From Labrenzia sp. DG1229 (GTDB lineage Bacteria; Pseudomonadota; Alphaproteobacteria; Rhizobiales; Stappiaceae): DNA of 64,000 bases. The position numbers and the translations under genes are program-made. Where the stretch lies: the NCBI RefSeq assembly GCF_000521215.1, contig NZ_KI928925.1:164035-228034 (forward strand), in the 5' to 3' direction. The notes beneath the pieces were generated by a model. The model saw only the letters and a program-made list of their open reading frames with translations, searched no databases and was not told the origin of the DNA. Positions 45,851-55,268 of the stretch are shown here, in pieces (the first letter of the stretch is position 1; each line of letters opens with the position of its first letter).

Positions 45851-46555
45851 ATGTTCGACAAATTCTTGAATAGAATAGCCTACAAGATCAGGCGAAAGCT
45901 CAACTACAAGACAATTACGTTAGACGGCATAAAACTGAATACGGATCCCGATTTTGTGCCCAGGGGAATTCGTAAGTTACTTCTTGAGAAGAACTACGAG
46001 AGCCAGGAAGTCGAATTGGTCCACGAGGCGATCAGGAAGGACGATCGTGTCCTGGAAATAGGCGCCGGGATTGGATTTGTCGGGATTGCATGTGCAAAAA
46101 TCTGCGGTTCTGACGAGATTTTGTCATACGAACCCAATCCGAAGATGAAACCCGTGATCGAAGCGAACTATGCGTTGAACGGGATGCGGCCAAATCTCCG
46201 GAGCAAGGTTGTCGCGACGGCTACCGGTGAATTGGAATTCTTTTTTTGCGACTCTGTTCTGTCATCGTCTCTGGTCGACCGGCAACAGGGTGCGCCGACG
46301 CGTGTCGAAGCAGATGCAATTTCCGGTGTTGTCGAGGAATTCCGGCCGTCGGCAATCGTGATGGACGCAGAAGGCGCCGAGATTGACCTGTTACGCTCCT
46401 GTGACCTGAGCGAGGTGGGAAAAATTGTTGTCGAATTGCACCCCCATATCGTCGGCGCGACGGCGATAGAAGAATTGCGTGCCTATCTGTTGAATAAGGG
46501 CTTCGTCGAGAAACGTGTCCTGGGAAAGTGTTCTCTCTTTCAAAGAAACAGTTGA
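45851..46555 (+). CDS. FkbM-family methyltransferase
   Basis: A 234-residue SAM-dependent methyltransferase. Motif I reads VLEIGAGIGFVGIACAK and the motif II region is LSYEPNPKMKPVIEANYALN. FkbM-specific downstream features are AIVMDAEGAEIDLLR and KIVVELHPHIVGATA. These enzymes O-methylate sugars in many O-antigen and capsule clusters. A TTG-initiated frame 13 codons longer exists, but ATG 45851 starts closer to the fold. It is the last plus-strand gene of the island and is convergent with the GT4 gene. Confidence 0.82.
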   Translation: MFDKFLNRIAYKIRRKLNYKTITLDGIKLNTDPDFVPRGIRKLLLEKNYESQEVELVHEAIRKDDRVLEIGAGIGFVGIACAKICGSDEILSYEPNPKMKPVIEANYALNGMRPNLRSKVVATATGELEFFFCDSVLSSSLVDRQQGAPTRVEADAISGVVEEFRPSAIVMDAEGAEIDLLRSCDLSEVGKIVVELHPHIVGATAIEELRAYLLNKGFVEKRVLGKCSLFQRNS

Positions 46556-46614
46556 CCAATGACACTTGATCACCAGACGAGACTGGTCCTCAAACCGCGT
46601 TATGATTTGCGCGG

Positions 46615-47703
46615 TTAATTTCCGTTTCCTGTGCTGCCATCGACATTCAGTGACAACAGATCGGCGTAAAGGCCGCAGATTACATTTGCGGAGTGCTTTT
46701 TCCGCTGGTGATCAGCGACATTGGTGCGGAAGCTTTCCCGGGCTTCCGGGCCTGCAGCCACGGTTCGTATCGCCTCCGCGAGCCCATCCGCATCTCCGCA
46801 AGGTGACAGAAGTCCGGTCTTGCCGTGTTCTATCAGCCAGCTTGGACCCGGAGACGCAGTGGCGACGACGGGAAGGCCGGCGTTCCAGCCTTCAAGGACC
46901 ACATTGCCGAGCGGTTCGTCGTCGGCGGGACAGACCAGGATATCCGACGCTTTCAGGAACGGCGACGGGTTCCGTTGCCAGCCGAGAAAATGTGTTCTCG
47001 CCTCAACGCCCAGCTGTCTCGCCAGATGCTTCGTATCCTCCATCAGTTCCCCGTTCCCGATGAGCCAGGCGTGTACGGTTTCGGGGAGCTTTGCGAGCGC
47101 TTCGATAAGGAGATCGAAGCGTTTGCGCTGAACGAACCTGCCAAGGGCGATCAGCACGGTCGCATCTTCCGGAGTGTTGAATTCCGACCGGCTGACCGGC
47201 TGCAGATTGTCTGGCAACGGATCCACGAAATTGCTGATCATGTGCGCACACTCGGCAGGCCAGCCCATTTCGACGGCCTGCCTGATGATTTCCGGCGTAT
47301 TGCCGATCAACTGCTGCACATTGCCATAGGTGTGAAAGCCGTCAGGGAAATCACCAAGGCGCAGGAATGTATGCATGTCCGGCCCGGGCTTGGGCATCCA
47401 TTTGCTTGCAGGACTCATCCAGCCCAGTGTCGCGGAAGCGCCGAAATCATGAATCTCCCTGGAAACACCCCAGCGCACGAAGTGGCGCTTCAGGTGCGAA
47501 CGGCTGAACTTCAGTTCCCGGACCGTACAGTGCTCGGAGAGTTCATCGCGCCACGGTCTGTCGTGCCGGATGAAGGCGATCTGTTCGATGCCGCGCTTTG
47601 CCAGCGCTCGCGATAGCCGCACGAAAAACTTCTCTGCGCCACCGTCGACACCAAGATGAATGTGGGCAAGTTTTGTCGAGCGCGGTGTCACGTCAGTTGC
47701 CAT
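46615..47703 (-). CDS. Glycosyltransferase family 4 (GT-B)
   Basis: A 362-residue retaining GT-B transferase. Its N-domain starts LAHIHLGVDGGAEKFFVRLS. The C-domain has ALGRFVQRKRFDLLIEAL, WLIGNGELME and THFLGWQ. CPADDEPLGNVVLEGWNAGLP is the E-x7-E-type GT4 motif. It overlaps the GT2 gene at 47693 by 11 bases on the same strand, so the two are expressed together. It likely extends the same surface glycan with an unknown NDP-sugar. Confidence 0.87.
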   Translation of the reverse strand: MATDVTPRSTKLAHIHLGVDGGAEKFFVRLSRALAKRGIEQIAFIRHDRPWRDELSEHCTVRELKFSRSHLKRHFVRWGVSREIHDFGASATLGWMSPASKWMPKPGPDMHTFLRLGDFPDGFHTYGNVQQLIGNTPEIIRQAVEMGWPAECAHMISNFVDPLPDNLQPVSRSEFNTPEDATVLIALGRFVQRKRFDLLIEALAKLPETVHAWLIGNGELMEDTKHLARQLGVEARTHFLGWQRNPSPFLKASDILVCPADDEPLGNVVLEGWNAGLPVVATASPGPSWLIEHGKTGLLSPCGDADGLAEAIRTVAAGPEARESFRTNVADHQRKKHSANVICGLYADLLSLNVDGSTGNGN

Positions 47704-48640
47704 CGATCACGTCATAGTAATTGTGCGCGCGGCCAAGCAGACCGCGCAGGTTTCCCGACCCTTTCATCAAGCGGATGAGCCCGTAATAAAAGAGTTTTTC
47801 CCCCCGCTGGCGCGCAAACGGTTTCAGGCAGAAGCCGAACACGGTGGCAAGCAGTCCGAAGACCATGCGCCGCGTACTCTTGGGAATGAAATGCAGCGCC
47901 GCCTTGCCTCTTCCCTCACGCAACACGATGTTGAACGCGCCTGACGTTGCCGCCATGTGCATCCTGCTGAGCAGCCGCTTGGTGGTCACGCGGGATGCGG
48001 GAATATCTTCTTCGACAAAGGCATCGTCGACCCAGATCATCTTGGCACCGGCCGCATGGGTCCGGCGGAAAAAGTCGATGTCCTCGCTGCCGAAGGTCAG
48101 GCGCTCGTCGAATCGCAGCCCCAGTCCGTCTGCACGGATTACTCTTGCGTTGATCAGTACGTTGTTGGTGGGCGCTTCGGTGATCTCGGTTCCGGTTGGC
48201 CGGGGTTTGAGGAGTTGCGACTTCCACCAGTGCGGCGCAGGTTTTTCATAGATGCGGCGGACAGGTCCGTTGGCAACGTCGGCTGAATATGTTTTGCAGG
48301 CTTCCAGCAGTTTTTCGATCCAGTCGGGCTCCGCGCGCTCATCGTCATCAATCAGCGCGACCCAGTCCGGAGCGTGTTCCAGCGCCGCCTCCAGCGCCGA
48401 GTTGCGCGCAAAGGGAATGCCCTTGCGCCCCTCGTGATAGAAGAAGACCGGGATCTGCAGATCCGACCTTGCCTCTTCGGCCGAAGCGCCGGTGAAGTAG
48501 GGTTTGGGATCGTTTTCCACCACCACAATCGAAAGCTCGGTGCTTTCCGGACTGACAAGCCGATCAAGGCTTGCAAGACACGCCTTGAGCATGTTCGGGC
48601 GTTGCGCTGTGCACACGGCAATGACCAGTTTCTGGGTCAT
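47693..48640 (-). CDS. Glycosyltransferase family 2 (GT-A)
   Basis: A 315-residue GT2 enzyme: KLVIAVCTAQRPNMLKACLA, VVVENDPKPY, GIPFARNSALEAALE, the metal site WVALIDDDERAEPDWI, and FGSEDIDFFRRTHAAGA. It resembles ExoM-like transferases that add glucose during exopolysaccharide assembly, but that specificity is not implied. Start 48640 was chosen for MTQKLV, which begins the fold; upstream residues in frame are unlike it. A hydrophobic or basic C-terminus (VFGLLATVFGFCLKPFARQR) may associate with the membrane. Confidence 0.85.
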   Translation of the reverse strand: MTQKLVIAVCTAQRPNMLKACLASLDRLVSPESTELSIVVVENDPKPYFTGASAEEARSDLQIPVFFYHEGRKGIPFARNSALEAALEHAPDWVALIDDDERAEPDWIEKLLEACKTYSADVANGPVRRIYEKPAPHWWKSQLLKPRPTGTEITEAPTNNVLINARVIRADGLGLRFDERLTFGSEDIDFFRRTHAAGAKMIWVDDAFVEEDIPASRVTTKRLLSRMHMAATSGAFNIVLREGRGKAALHFIPKSTRRMVFGLLATVFGFCLKPFARQRGEKLFYYGLIRLMKGSGNLRGLLGRAHNYYDVIDGN

Positions 48641-48857
48641 GGAGCAGACTTGATCCTTCCGGTTAGCGCCAAAGGTCCTTCGCATGAGCCAGACCCCGGG
48701 TTCGCGCAGGGGTTTGGCGCAACTGGGACGTACTGTCAAAGGATTTCGTCAGTCAGCCTTCCCAGAGAGCGATGCCCGCGCTACGGTCTGTTGCAAGGGT
48801 AAGTACCCGGGGCCTTTGAACGATTGCGCATTCGCAACAGTGTTTGGGAGGACACGA

Positions 48858-50481
48858 ATGAAGGGAATGATGATGCACCGTCCGCTGAAAATAGCGGACA
48901 TCATCACCTTTGCCGCGGAAAACTATCCGCTCGGTGAACTCGTCTCCGTTCGAACCGAAGGTGATATCCACAAGACGACCTACTGCGAAACGGCACGTCG
49001 CACCGCGCAATTGGCCCATGGTCTGAAGTCACTGGGAGTAGCGCAGGGCGACCGGATCGCGACACTTGCCTGGAACGGCTACAGGCATTTCGAACTTTAC
49101 TACGCGATCTCCGGTATTGGTGCGGTCTGTCACACCATCAATCCGCGACTTTCAGCCGAGCAGATGATTTACATCATCAATCACGCGCAGGACCGGATCA
49201 TTTTCTTGCGATACCACGTTCGTGCCTATCATCGAGAAACTGCGCGACCAGCTGCCGAATGACCTGCGCGTCGTCATCATGACCGGGAGGCAACACATGC
49301 CACAGACTTCGATGGAAGATGTGCTGTGTTACGAAGAGCTTCTGGAGGGACAGCCTCAGGACATCGACTGGCCGGATTTCGACGAGAATGAAGCAGCGGG
49401 TCTTTGCTACACCTCCGGCACCACGGGAAACCCCAAGGGGACGCTCTTTTCGCACCGTTCTACGGTACTGCACGCCTTTATGCTGTGCGTAACGATTCCG
49501 AAGGTTCTGCAGGAAGGTGGCCGCATATTGCCGGTGGTGCCACTCTTTCATGTAAATGCCTGGGGACTGCCCTATGCAGCGCCGCTTTCCGGAGCAAGTC
49601 TGATCTTTCCGGGAGGCGCGCTCGACGGCAAAAGCCTGTTTGATCTGCTGGACAGGGAAAAAGTCTATTCGGCATGGGGTGTGCCGACTGTCTGGCTCGG
49701 CCTGATGAATGAAATCACGCAGAGAGGCAGCTTGCCGGATGGCTTCGGTGATGTCGTGATCGGAGGTTCCGCAGCGCCGCGCGCACTCATTGAGGCTTTT
49801 GAGACGAAGGGCGTGAACGTCTGTCACGCCTGGGGCATGACCGAAATGAGCCCGGTCGGTACCCAGTGCAACCTGCCGCCTGATATGGCGGATCTGCCGC
49901 TTGAAAAACGTATCGACCGCAAGCAGTCCCAGGGGCGCGGTGTGTTCGGCGTGGATATGAAAATCGTCGACGATGCCGGCAATCGATTGCCGCATGACGG
50001 CAAGTCACAAGGGCATCTCTACGTGCGCGGCAATACGATCACCTCCGGCTATTTTGAAGATCCGGAGGCTTCAAAACCTGTGTTCGATCAGGATGGATGG
50101 TTCTGTACGGGTGATATTGCCAAGATCGACCCGCAAGGGTTTTTGCAAATCACCGACCGGTCGAAGGATCTGATCAAGTCCGGCGGCGAATGGATCAGTT
50201 CGCTCGATCTTGAGAACATAGTCATGTCCCATCCAGGTGTCGCCAATTGTGCCGTGATCGCCGTGCCGGATTCCAAATGGGACGAAAGGCCGTTGCTGAT
50301 TGTCGTACCCAGGGAGGATGCCCAGCCGCAGGAGGACGAGTTGCGGGGGCTTCTCGTGGACAAGCTCGCAAAATGGCAGGTGCCCGACGAGATTGTCTTT
50401 GTGGATCAGCTTCCCCTTACGGCGACAGGCAAGGTTTCCAAACTGACACTCAGAAAACAGCGCGCCGAGGGTAGTCTATGA
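48858..50481 (+). pseudogene. Acyl-CoA synthetase (AMP-forming), frameshifted
   Basis: Joined, the two frames give about 540 residues of a medium/short-chain acyl-CoA ligase (AlkK/DmdB-like). The first frame (48858 onward, with GGGAGG) has DRIATLAWNGYRHFELYYAI, GAVCHTINPRLSAEQMIYII and DRIIFL. The second resumes DTTFVPIIEKLRDQLP. It includes the AMP motif GLCYTSGTTGNPKGTLF and the A10 Lys region LPLTATGKVSKLTLRK. One surplus base lies between 49201 and 49210 (ttttcttgcg). It is the first gene of the acyl-CoA operon, overlapping the SDR by four bases. If the indel is real the pathway would lack its activating enzyme. Confidence 0.85.
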
Positions 50482-51299
50482 CCCCGGATGCTCTTTTTGG
50501 ACTTTCTGGAAAAACGGCACTCGTCACCGGCGGCGCGACAGGGGTTGGCCGCATGGCGGCCGAAGGATTGGTTGCTGCCGGTGCCAGGGTTTTCATCGCG
50601 AGCCGAAAGCAAGATGCCTGCGAGACAGCTGCGGAAGAGTTGAATGCTGCCGGTTATTCCGGACGGGCAGAGGGCTTTGGCGGGGACGTCGCGACCGAGC
50701 AGGGCATCGATGCCTTGGCTGCCGAAATCGGCAATCGCACAGAACAGCTCGACATTTTGATGAACAATGCCGGCACCAGTTGGGGCACGCCGCTTGGCGA
50801 GTTTCCATATTTCGCCTGGGAGCGCGTCATGCAGCTCAATGTGACCGGATTGTTCCATCTGACCCAGAAACTCCTGCCCCTGCTGGAAACTGCAGCAAGC
50901 GATGACAATCCCGCACGCGTCGTCAATGTCGGATCCGTCATGGGGGAATTGCCGCATGGCGATCGCGCCTACAGCTACGCAGCTTCCAAGGCGGCAGTCC
51001 ACCACCTGACGAAGATTCTCGCCAAGGAACTGGCTGAAAGGCGAATTACGGTCAACGCGCTGGCCCCCGGACCATTCGTCAGCAAGATGACTGCCTTCGC
51101 AACGGAAGATGAACAAATCCGGGGCCGGGTCGGTGCGCAGGTTCCACTCGGCAGGGTCGGGCGAAAGGAAGATATTGCTGCGGCCCTGCAATATCTGTGT
51201 GGCCGCGGCGGGGCTTACGTCACCGGCGCTATCCTCCCGATCAGCGGAGGTATCAACGTCGAAACCGGACCGGACCTGTTTCAGGAGGCCTATGCGTGA
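50478..51299 (+). CDS. SDR-family oxidoreductase of the acyl-CoA operon
   Basis: A 273-residue classical short-chain dehydrogenase. It has the cofactor motif ALVTGGATGVGRMAAEGLV, NNAGTSWGTP and catalytic Ser-Tyr-Lys (NVGSVMGELPHGDRAYSYAASKAA). The C-terminal VPLGRVGRKEDIAAALQYL is typical of FabG-like or hydroxyacyl-CoA dehydrogenases. It overlaps the CoA ligase (ATGA) and the MaoC gene (GTGA). It may act like the SDR of the levulinate pathway on a hydroxyacyl-CoA. Substrate is unproven. Confidence 0.88.
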   Translation: MTPDALFGLSGKTALVTGGATGVGRMAAEGLVAAGARVFIASRKQDACETAAEELNAAGYSGRAEGFGGDVATEQGIDALAAEIGNRTEQLDILMNNAGTSWGTPLGEFPYFAWERVMQLNVTGLFHLTQKLLPLLETAASDDNPARVVNVGSVMGELPHGDRAYSYAASKAAVHHLTKILAKELAERRITVNALAPGPFVSKMTAFATEDEQIRGRVGAQVPLGRVGRKEDIAAALQYLCGRGGAYVTGAILPISGGINVETGPDLFQEAYA

Positions 51300-51799
51300 C
51301 TGCGAGTGAGGATGCGCGCGCGCATTCGGTCGATAAGCTGAAGTCGTTGATCGGCGAGGATGTCGGGGTGTCGTCCTGGTACCTGATTGATCAGGCGCGC
51401 ATAGATTCCTTTGCCGATGTGACGCAGGATCGCCAGTTCATTCATGTCGACCCGGAAAACGCTGCGGAGACCCCGTTTGGCGGAACGATAGCGCATGGCT
51501 TTCTGACATTGTCTCTGCTCTCGGCCATGGGCCAGGAGGCGCAGCCGAAAATTGCGGGATCCCGCCTGGGCATCAATTACGGTTTCGACCGGGTCAGGTT
51601 CCTTTCTCCCGTGAAGGCCGGAAAAAAGGTTCGCGGTCGTTTTATTCTGGCGAACGTGAACGAAATCAGGCCAGGCGAGGTCGATCTTCTCTGGCAGGCA
51701 ACCGTGGAAATTGAAGGCGAGACCCGTCCCGCGCTCAAGGCTGATTGGCTCAACAGGTTCTATCTGGTCCGCAATGAGGAGAAACAGCCAGCATGCTGA
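51296..51799 (+). CDS. MaoC-family enoyl-CoA hydratase/dehydratase
   Basis: A 167-residue hot-dog-fold hydratase. GTG at 51296 overlaps the SDR stop (GTGA). The alternative longer frame on this reading starts within the SDR gene and is not supported. The R-hydratase motif reads DVTQDRQFIHVDPE (catalytic Asp and His), followed by PFGGTIAHGFLTLSLL. RVRFLSPVKAGKKVRGRF is the usual C-terminal strand set. It would hydrate an enoyl-CoA intermediate. It overlaps the next gene by seven bases. Confidence 0.88.
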   Translation: MTASEDARAHSVDKLKSLIGEDVGVSSWYLIDQARIDSFADVTQDRQFIHVDPENAAETPFGGTIAHGFLTLSLLSAMGQEAQPKIAGSRLGINYGFDRVRFLSPVKAGKKVRGRFILANVNEIRPGEVDLLWQATVEIEGETRPALKADWLNRFYLVRNEEKQPAC

Positions 51800-52776
51800 A
51801 GGCGCGAACGCTTCCAACTGTTTTGAAGGGCATGCGAATTCCGGCAGTGGCGGCACCACTTTTCATTGTCTCGTGCCCGGATCTCGTGATTGCGCAGTGC
51901 AAGGCCGGGATCATCGGCAGCTTTCCGGCACTCAATGCCCGGGACGAACCCGGCGGTCCGGTGTTGCTCGAGACTTGGCTCAGGAAGATTACCGAAGAGC
52001 TTGACCGCCATAATCAGGCAAATCCGGATCGGCCGGCAGCGCCGTTCGCCGTCAACCAGATCGTCCACCGGTCCAATGACCGGCTCGAACGGGATGTCGA
52101 AATCTGTGCAAGGTGGAAGGTTCCGGTCTGGATCACGTCCATGGGTGCGCGGGTCGAGGTCAACGACGCCGCTCATTCGTGCGGGGGCATCGCGCTTCAT
52201 GATGTTATCAACAACACCTATGCAAAAAAGGCGATCGGCAAGGGCGCCGACGGACTGATCGCGGTTGCGGCAGGGGCAGGCGGCCACGGTGGGCCACAAT
52301 CGCCATTTGCCCTTGTTCGCGAGATCCGCGAGTGGTTCGATGGCCCATTGTTGCTTGCAGGAGCGGTCTCCACAGGCGAATCTCTCTTGGCAGCTCGCGT
52401 GCTGGGGGCCGATTTCGGTTATGTCGGCTCACCTTTCGTTGCAACGAATGAAGCCAACGCCGATCCGGTCTACAAGGAGATGATGGTGAAGGCTGCGGCG
52501 GAAGACGTGCTGACGTCATCCCTGTTCACCGGGCATCCGGCCAACTACCTGAAAGGGTCGTTGACGCGGGTCGGTCTCGACCCGGACAACCTGCCGCCTG
52601 ACTGGGATGTCAGCGTCATGCCGGACGATGGTCCGCTGCCGAAGGCCTGGCGGGAAATCTGGGGCGCGGGGCAAGGGATCGGTGCAATCAAGTCGGTCGG
52701 ACCGGCAGCGGCCGTGGTTGATCGTCTGGAACGTGAATACCGGGATGCTTGCGAACGCATGCGAGAGATCATTTAG
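51793..52776 (+). CDS. Nitronate monooxygenase/2-nitropropane dioxygenase-like flavoprotein
   Basis: A 327-residue FMN-dependent TIM-barrel protein: MRIPAVAAPLFIVSCPDLVIA at the N-terminus, then GADGLIAVAAGAGGHGGP (phosphate-binding). LLLAGAVSTGESLLAARVLG and FGYVGSPFVATNEA follow. Members oxidise alkyl nitronates or 3-nitropropionate, and many are simply detoxifying or enoyl-reductase-like. Its presence within a tight acyl-CoA operon (overlap upstream, nine bases to the dehydrogenase downstream) suggests a role with a CoA ester or with removal of a toxic analogue. The true substrate is unknown. Confidence 0.82.
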   Translation: MLKARTLPTVLKGMRIPAVAAPLFIVSCPDLVIAQCKAGIIGSFPALNARDEPGGPVLLETWLRKITEELDRHNQANPDRPAAPFAVNQIVHRSNDRLERDVEICARWKVPVWITSMGARVEVNDAAHSCGGIALHDVINNTYAKKAIGKGADGLIAVAAGAGGHGGPQSPFALVREIREWFDGPLLLAGAVSTGESLLAARVLGADFGYVGSPFVATNEANADPVYKEMMVKAAAEDVLTSSLFTGHPANYLKGSLTRVGLDPDNLPPDWDVSVMPDDGPLPKAWREIWGAGQGIGAIKSVGPAAAVVDRLEREYRDACERMREII

Positions 52777-52785
52777 GGAGACGTC

Positions 52786-54021
52786 ATGGATCTGGGCATA
52801 TCAGACCGGGTGCGGCCGCTCATCGAGCAGGTCCGGCAGATGGTCGAGGACGAGATTGCACCACTGGATATCGAGTTTCATAACGAGGTTGGCAGGCATC
52901 CGTCCGGTGACCGGTTCCAGCACACGCCGCGGCAACTGGAAATTCTGGAAAACCTCAAGACGAAGGCGAAGGAACGCGGCCTGTGGAATTTCTGGCTGAC
53001 CGACAGCGAGAGGGGCTTCGGGCTGTCCACCGTCGAATATGCCTATCTCGCGGAGGAAATGGGCAGGGTCGGGATCGCGGCCGAGGTTTTCAATTGCAAT
53101 GCACCTGACACAGGCAACATGGAGGTGCTTGAGCGCTACGGGTCGCAGGTGCACAAGGAGCGTTGGCTGAAACCGCTATTGGAGGGGGCGATCCGCTCTG
53201 CTTACCTGATGAGCGAGCCGGACGTTGCCTCGTCCGATGCCACCAATATTGCACTGAGCGCGGTCCGCGATGGGGATGACTGGATACTCAACGGCGAAAA
53301 GTGGTGGGCGACCGGGGCAGGGGATCCGCGTTGCAGGCTCCATATCGTCATGGCTTCAACAGATCCGTCGGCCCACAAACACAGCCGGCATTCCATGTTT
53401 CTGGTGCCGAGCGATACCGACGGGATTGAAGTCCTGCGACCGATGCAGGTCTTTGGAGCAGATGATGCCCCGCATGGCCACATGCATATCCGTTTCACCG
53501 AGGTCCGGGTTCCGGCGGAAGATCTGGTGCTCGGCGAGGGACAGGGCTTCGAGGTTGCGCAGGGCCGTCTTGGTCCGGGCCGCATCCACCACTGCATGCG
53601 GGCGATCGGTCAGGCCGAAATGGCGCTTGAACTCCTGTGCAAACGGGCCATGAACCGGCAGGCATTCGGCAGGATATTGACCGATCTCGGTGCCAACTAC
53701 GACATCATCGCCGACGCGCGCATGGAGATCGAGATGGCGCGTCTGCTCTGTCTGAAGGCGGCCTGGATGATGGATACCAGGGGAACGCGCGCCGCCCAGC
53801 CCTGGATCAGCAAGATCAAGGTCGTCGCGCCCCTGATGGCGCTGAAGATTGTCGACGAGGCCATGCAGGTTCATGGCGCAGCCGGCATCAGTCAGGACTT
53901 CCCGCTTGCTGCCATGTGGACTCACCTGCGGACCCTCAGATTTGCGGACGGTCCGGATGCCGTGCATCGACGTCAGGTCGCCCGCACGGAATTGCGGAAG
54001 TATACCAACGACAGGATCTGA
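52786..54021 (+). CDS. Acyl-CoA dehydrogenase, ACAD10/11 (LvaC)-like
   Basis: A 411-residue FAD-dependent acyl-CoA dehydrogenase: NFWLTDSERGFGLSTVEYAY, SAYLMSEPDVASSDATNI, ILNGEKWWATGAGDPRC and MQVHGAAGISQDFPLA. The C-terminal reads FADGPDAVHRRQVARTEL, in the ACAD10/11 style rather than the short-chain Glu form. GGGAGACGTC precedes ATG. It overlaps the APH-type kinase by one base, exactly the pairing found fused in eukaryotic ACAD10/11 and separate in the Pseudomonas lvaAC genes. That combination handles 4-hydroxyacyl-CoA. The role here is inferred from this parallel. Confidence 0.88.
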   Translation: MDLGISDRVRPLIEQVRQMVEDEIAPLDIEFHNEVGRHPSGDRFQHTPRQLEILENLKTKAKERGLWNFWLTDSERGFGLSTVEYAYLAEEMGRVGIAAEVFNCNAPDTGNMEVLERYGSQVHKERWLKPLLEGAIRSAYLMSEPDVASSDATNIALSAVRDGDDWILNGEKWWATGAGDPRCRLHIVMASTDPSAHKHSRHSMFLVPSDTDGIEVLRPMQVFGADDAPHGHMHIRFTEVRVPAEDLVLGEGQGFEVAQGRLGPGRIHHCMRAIGQAEMALELLCKRAMNRQAFGRILTDLGANYDIIADARMEIEMARLLCLKAAWMMDTRGTRAAQPWISKIKVVAPLMALKIVDEAMQVHGAAGISQDFPLAAMWTHLRTLRFADGPDAVHRRQVARTELRKYTNDRI

Positions 54022-55055
54022 TGATGGCACTTGCCGGTTCGGAACTGGATTTGAAGGCATTAACCGATTGGCTGGGCCAGAATCTCGACGGATTTGCAGG
54101 GCCGGTTCTGGCTGAAAAATTCAATAGAGGCCAGTCCAACCCGACATTCCGTTTAACGTCAGCTTCCGGCGATTATGTCCTGCGCCGCAAACCGCCCGGT
54201 GTTCTCTTGAAATCCGCTCATGCGGTCGACCGTGAATTCCGGGTTCAAAATGCGCTTGCGGGCTCCAATGTCCCGGTCGCGAAGATGCATGTCCTGTGTG
54301 AGGACGACAGCATTCTCGGGTCGGCGTTCTATGTCATGGAACGGGTGCCCGGACGGTGCTTTGACGATCCGCAGCTACCCGGTCTCGACGTGACCCTGCG
54401 CACCGGCATCTACGACAGCATGAACCGGGTTCTGGCGGCCATTCACGCGATCGATCTGGCGGCGGTTGGCCTTCCGGATTTCGGGCCCGAGGGAAATTAC
54501 TACAGACGCCAGATCGATCGCTGGAGCAAGCAGTATCGCGCCAGCGAAACGGAAACGATTTCGGCAATGGACGAACTGATCGACTGGCTCGATGAAAATG
54601 TCCCGGACGACGATGGCAAGCGGACTCTGGTTCACGGTGACTATCGTATCGACAATCTGCTTTTTGCCGAAAACGGCCCCGAATGTGTGGCCGTTCTGGA
54701 CTGGGAGCTTTCGACAATCGGCCATCCCTTCGCAGACCTTGCCGCCCTGATCATGCAGTGGCAACGGCCTCCGGGAAATGAGGGGCGGGGTCTCGCAGGG
54801 GTCGACCGGGCGATGCTCGGTATCCCCGGGGATGAGGCCTTCATCGACGCCTATTGCGTGCGTATGGGGCTGCCCGGAATTCAGGGTTTCGGCTTCTACC
54901 TCGCCTTCGCCTTTTTCCGCATGGGAGCGATCCTCCAGGGCGTCAAGAAACGCGCCCTTGACGGCAATGCCTCCAATCCGGAACTGGGATTGAAGCTTGG
55001 GGCCAGTGTACCCGAATACGCAAAAGGCGGGCTGGAAGCGGCGAAATCTGTTTGA
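54021..55055 (+). CDS. APH/choline-kinase-fold phosphotransferase (LvaA-like)
   Basis: A 344-residue aminoglycoside-phosphotransferase-fold kinase. Its N-lobe has FNRGQSNPTFRL and YVLRRKPPGVLL (ATP Lys region). The Brenner catalytic loop is TLVHGDYRIDNLLF, and the metal Asp lies in VAVLDWELSTIGHPFADLA. This subgroup includes LvaA and the N-domain of ACAD10/11, which phosphorylate the 4-hydroxy group of 4-hydroxyacyl-CoA before elimination. It begins in a TGATG overlap with the dehydrogenase; a second ATG follows at 54024. An upstream in-frame extension lies inside the previous gene and is not used. Antibiotic resistance is not indicated. Confidence 0.85.
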   Translation: MMALAGSELDLKALTDWLGQNLDGFAGPVLAEKFNRGQSNPTFRLTSASGDYVLRRKPPGVLLKSAHAVDREFRVQNALAGSNVPVAKMHVLCEDDSILGSAFYVMERVPGRCFDDPQLPGLDVTLRTGIYDSMNRVLAAIHAIDLAAVGLPDFGPEGNYYRRQIDRWSKQYRASETETISAMDELIDWLDENVPDDDGKRTLVHGDYRIDNLLFAENGPECVAVLDWELSTIGHPFADLAALIMQWQRPPGNEGRGLAGVDRAMLGIPGDEAFIDAYCVRMGLPGIQGFGFYLAFAFFRMGAILQGVKKRALDGNASNPELGLKLGASVPEYAKGGLEAAKSV

Positions 55056-55099
55056 AGCCAAACCGCCCGTACACGATGTCCTGAACGGCGTTGCCCCCT

Positions 55100-55142
55100 T
55101 TGTCATCCCGGTCCTGGCCCTGGCGCCAAACCGGGATGACAA
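55100..55142. repeat. TTGTCATCC-type hairpin between convergent genes
   Basis: TTGTCATCCCGGT (55100-55112) and ACCGGGATGACAA (55130-55142) make a perfect 13-bp stem around a 17-base loop. It lies between the convergent APH kinase and fadJ-type genes and shares its ends with the element at 7975-8101. It could work as a bidirectional transcript end. Confidence 0.6.
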
Positions 55143-55268
55143 CCGGAGAAACCAACGTCTCGAAGGATGGGACGGCCTCATGTTCCGGAATTCGCGACTA
55201 ATCCTGCAAGAAAGCGCTACTCGTTTCCACTGGATGAGGTCGTGGCCAAGTCAACACCCAAAGGTGTT

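Noticed and set aside
53637..54020. N-terminal extension of the APH-type kinase frame
   Set aside because: It lies entirely within the acyl-CoA dehydrogenase coding region, and the kinase fold begins at the overlapping ATG at 54021.
54021..55055. APH-fold protein as an aminoglycoside resistance gene
   Set aside because: It is translationally coupled to an ACAD10/11-like dehydrogenase in an acyl-CoA operon, which fits the LvaA/ACAD11 kinase group better.
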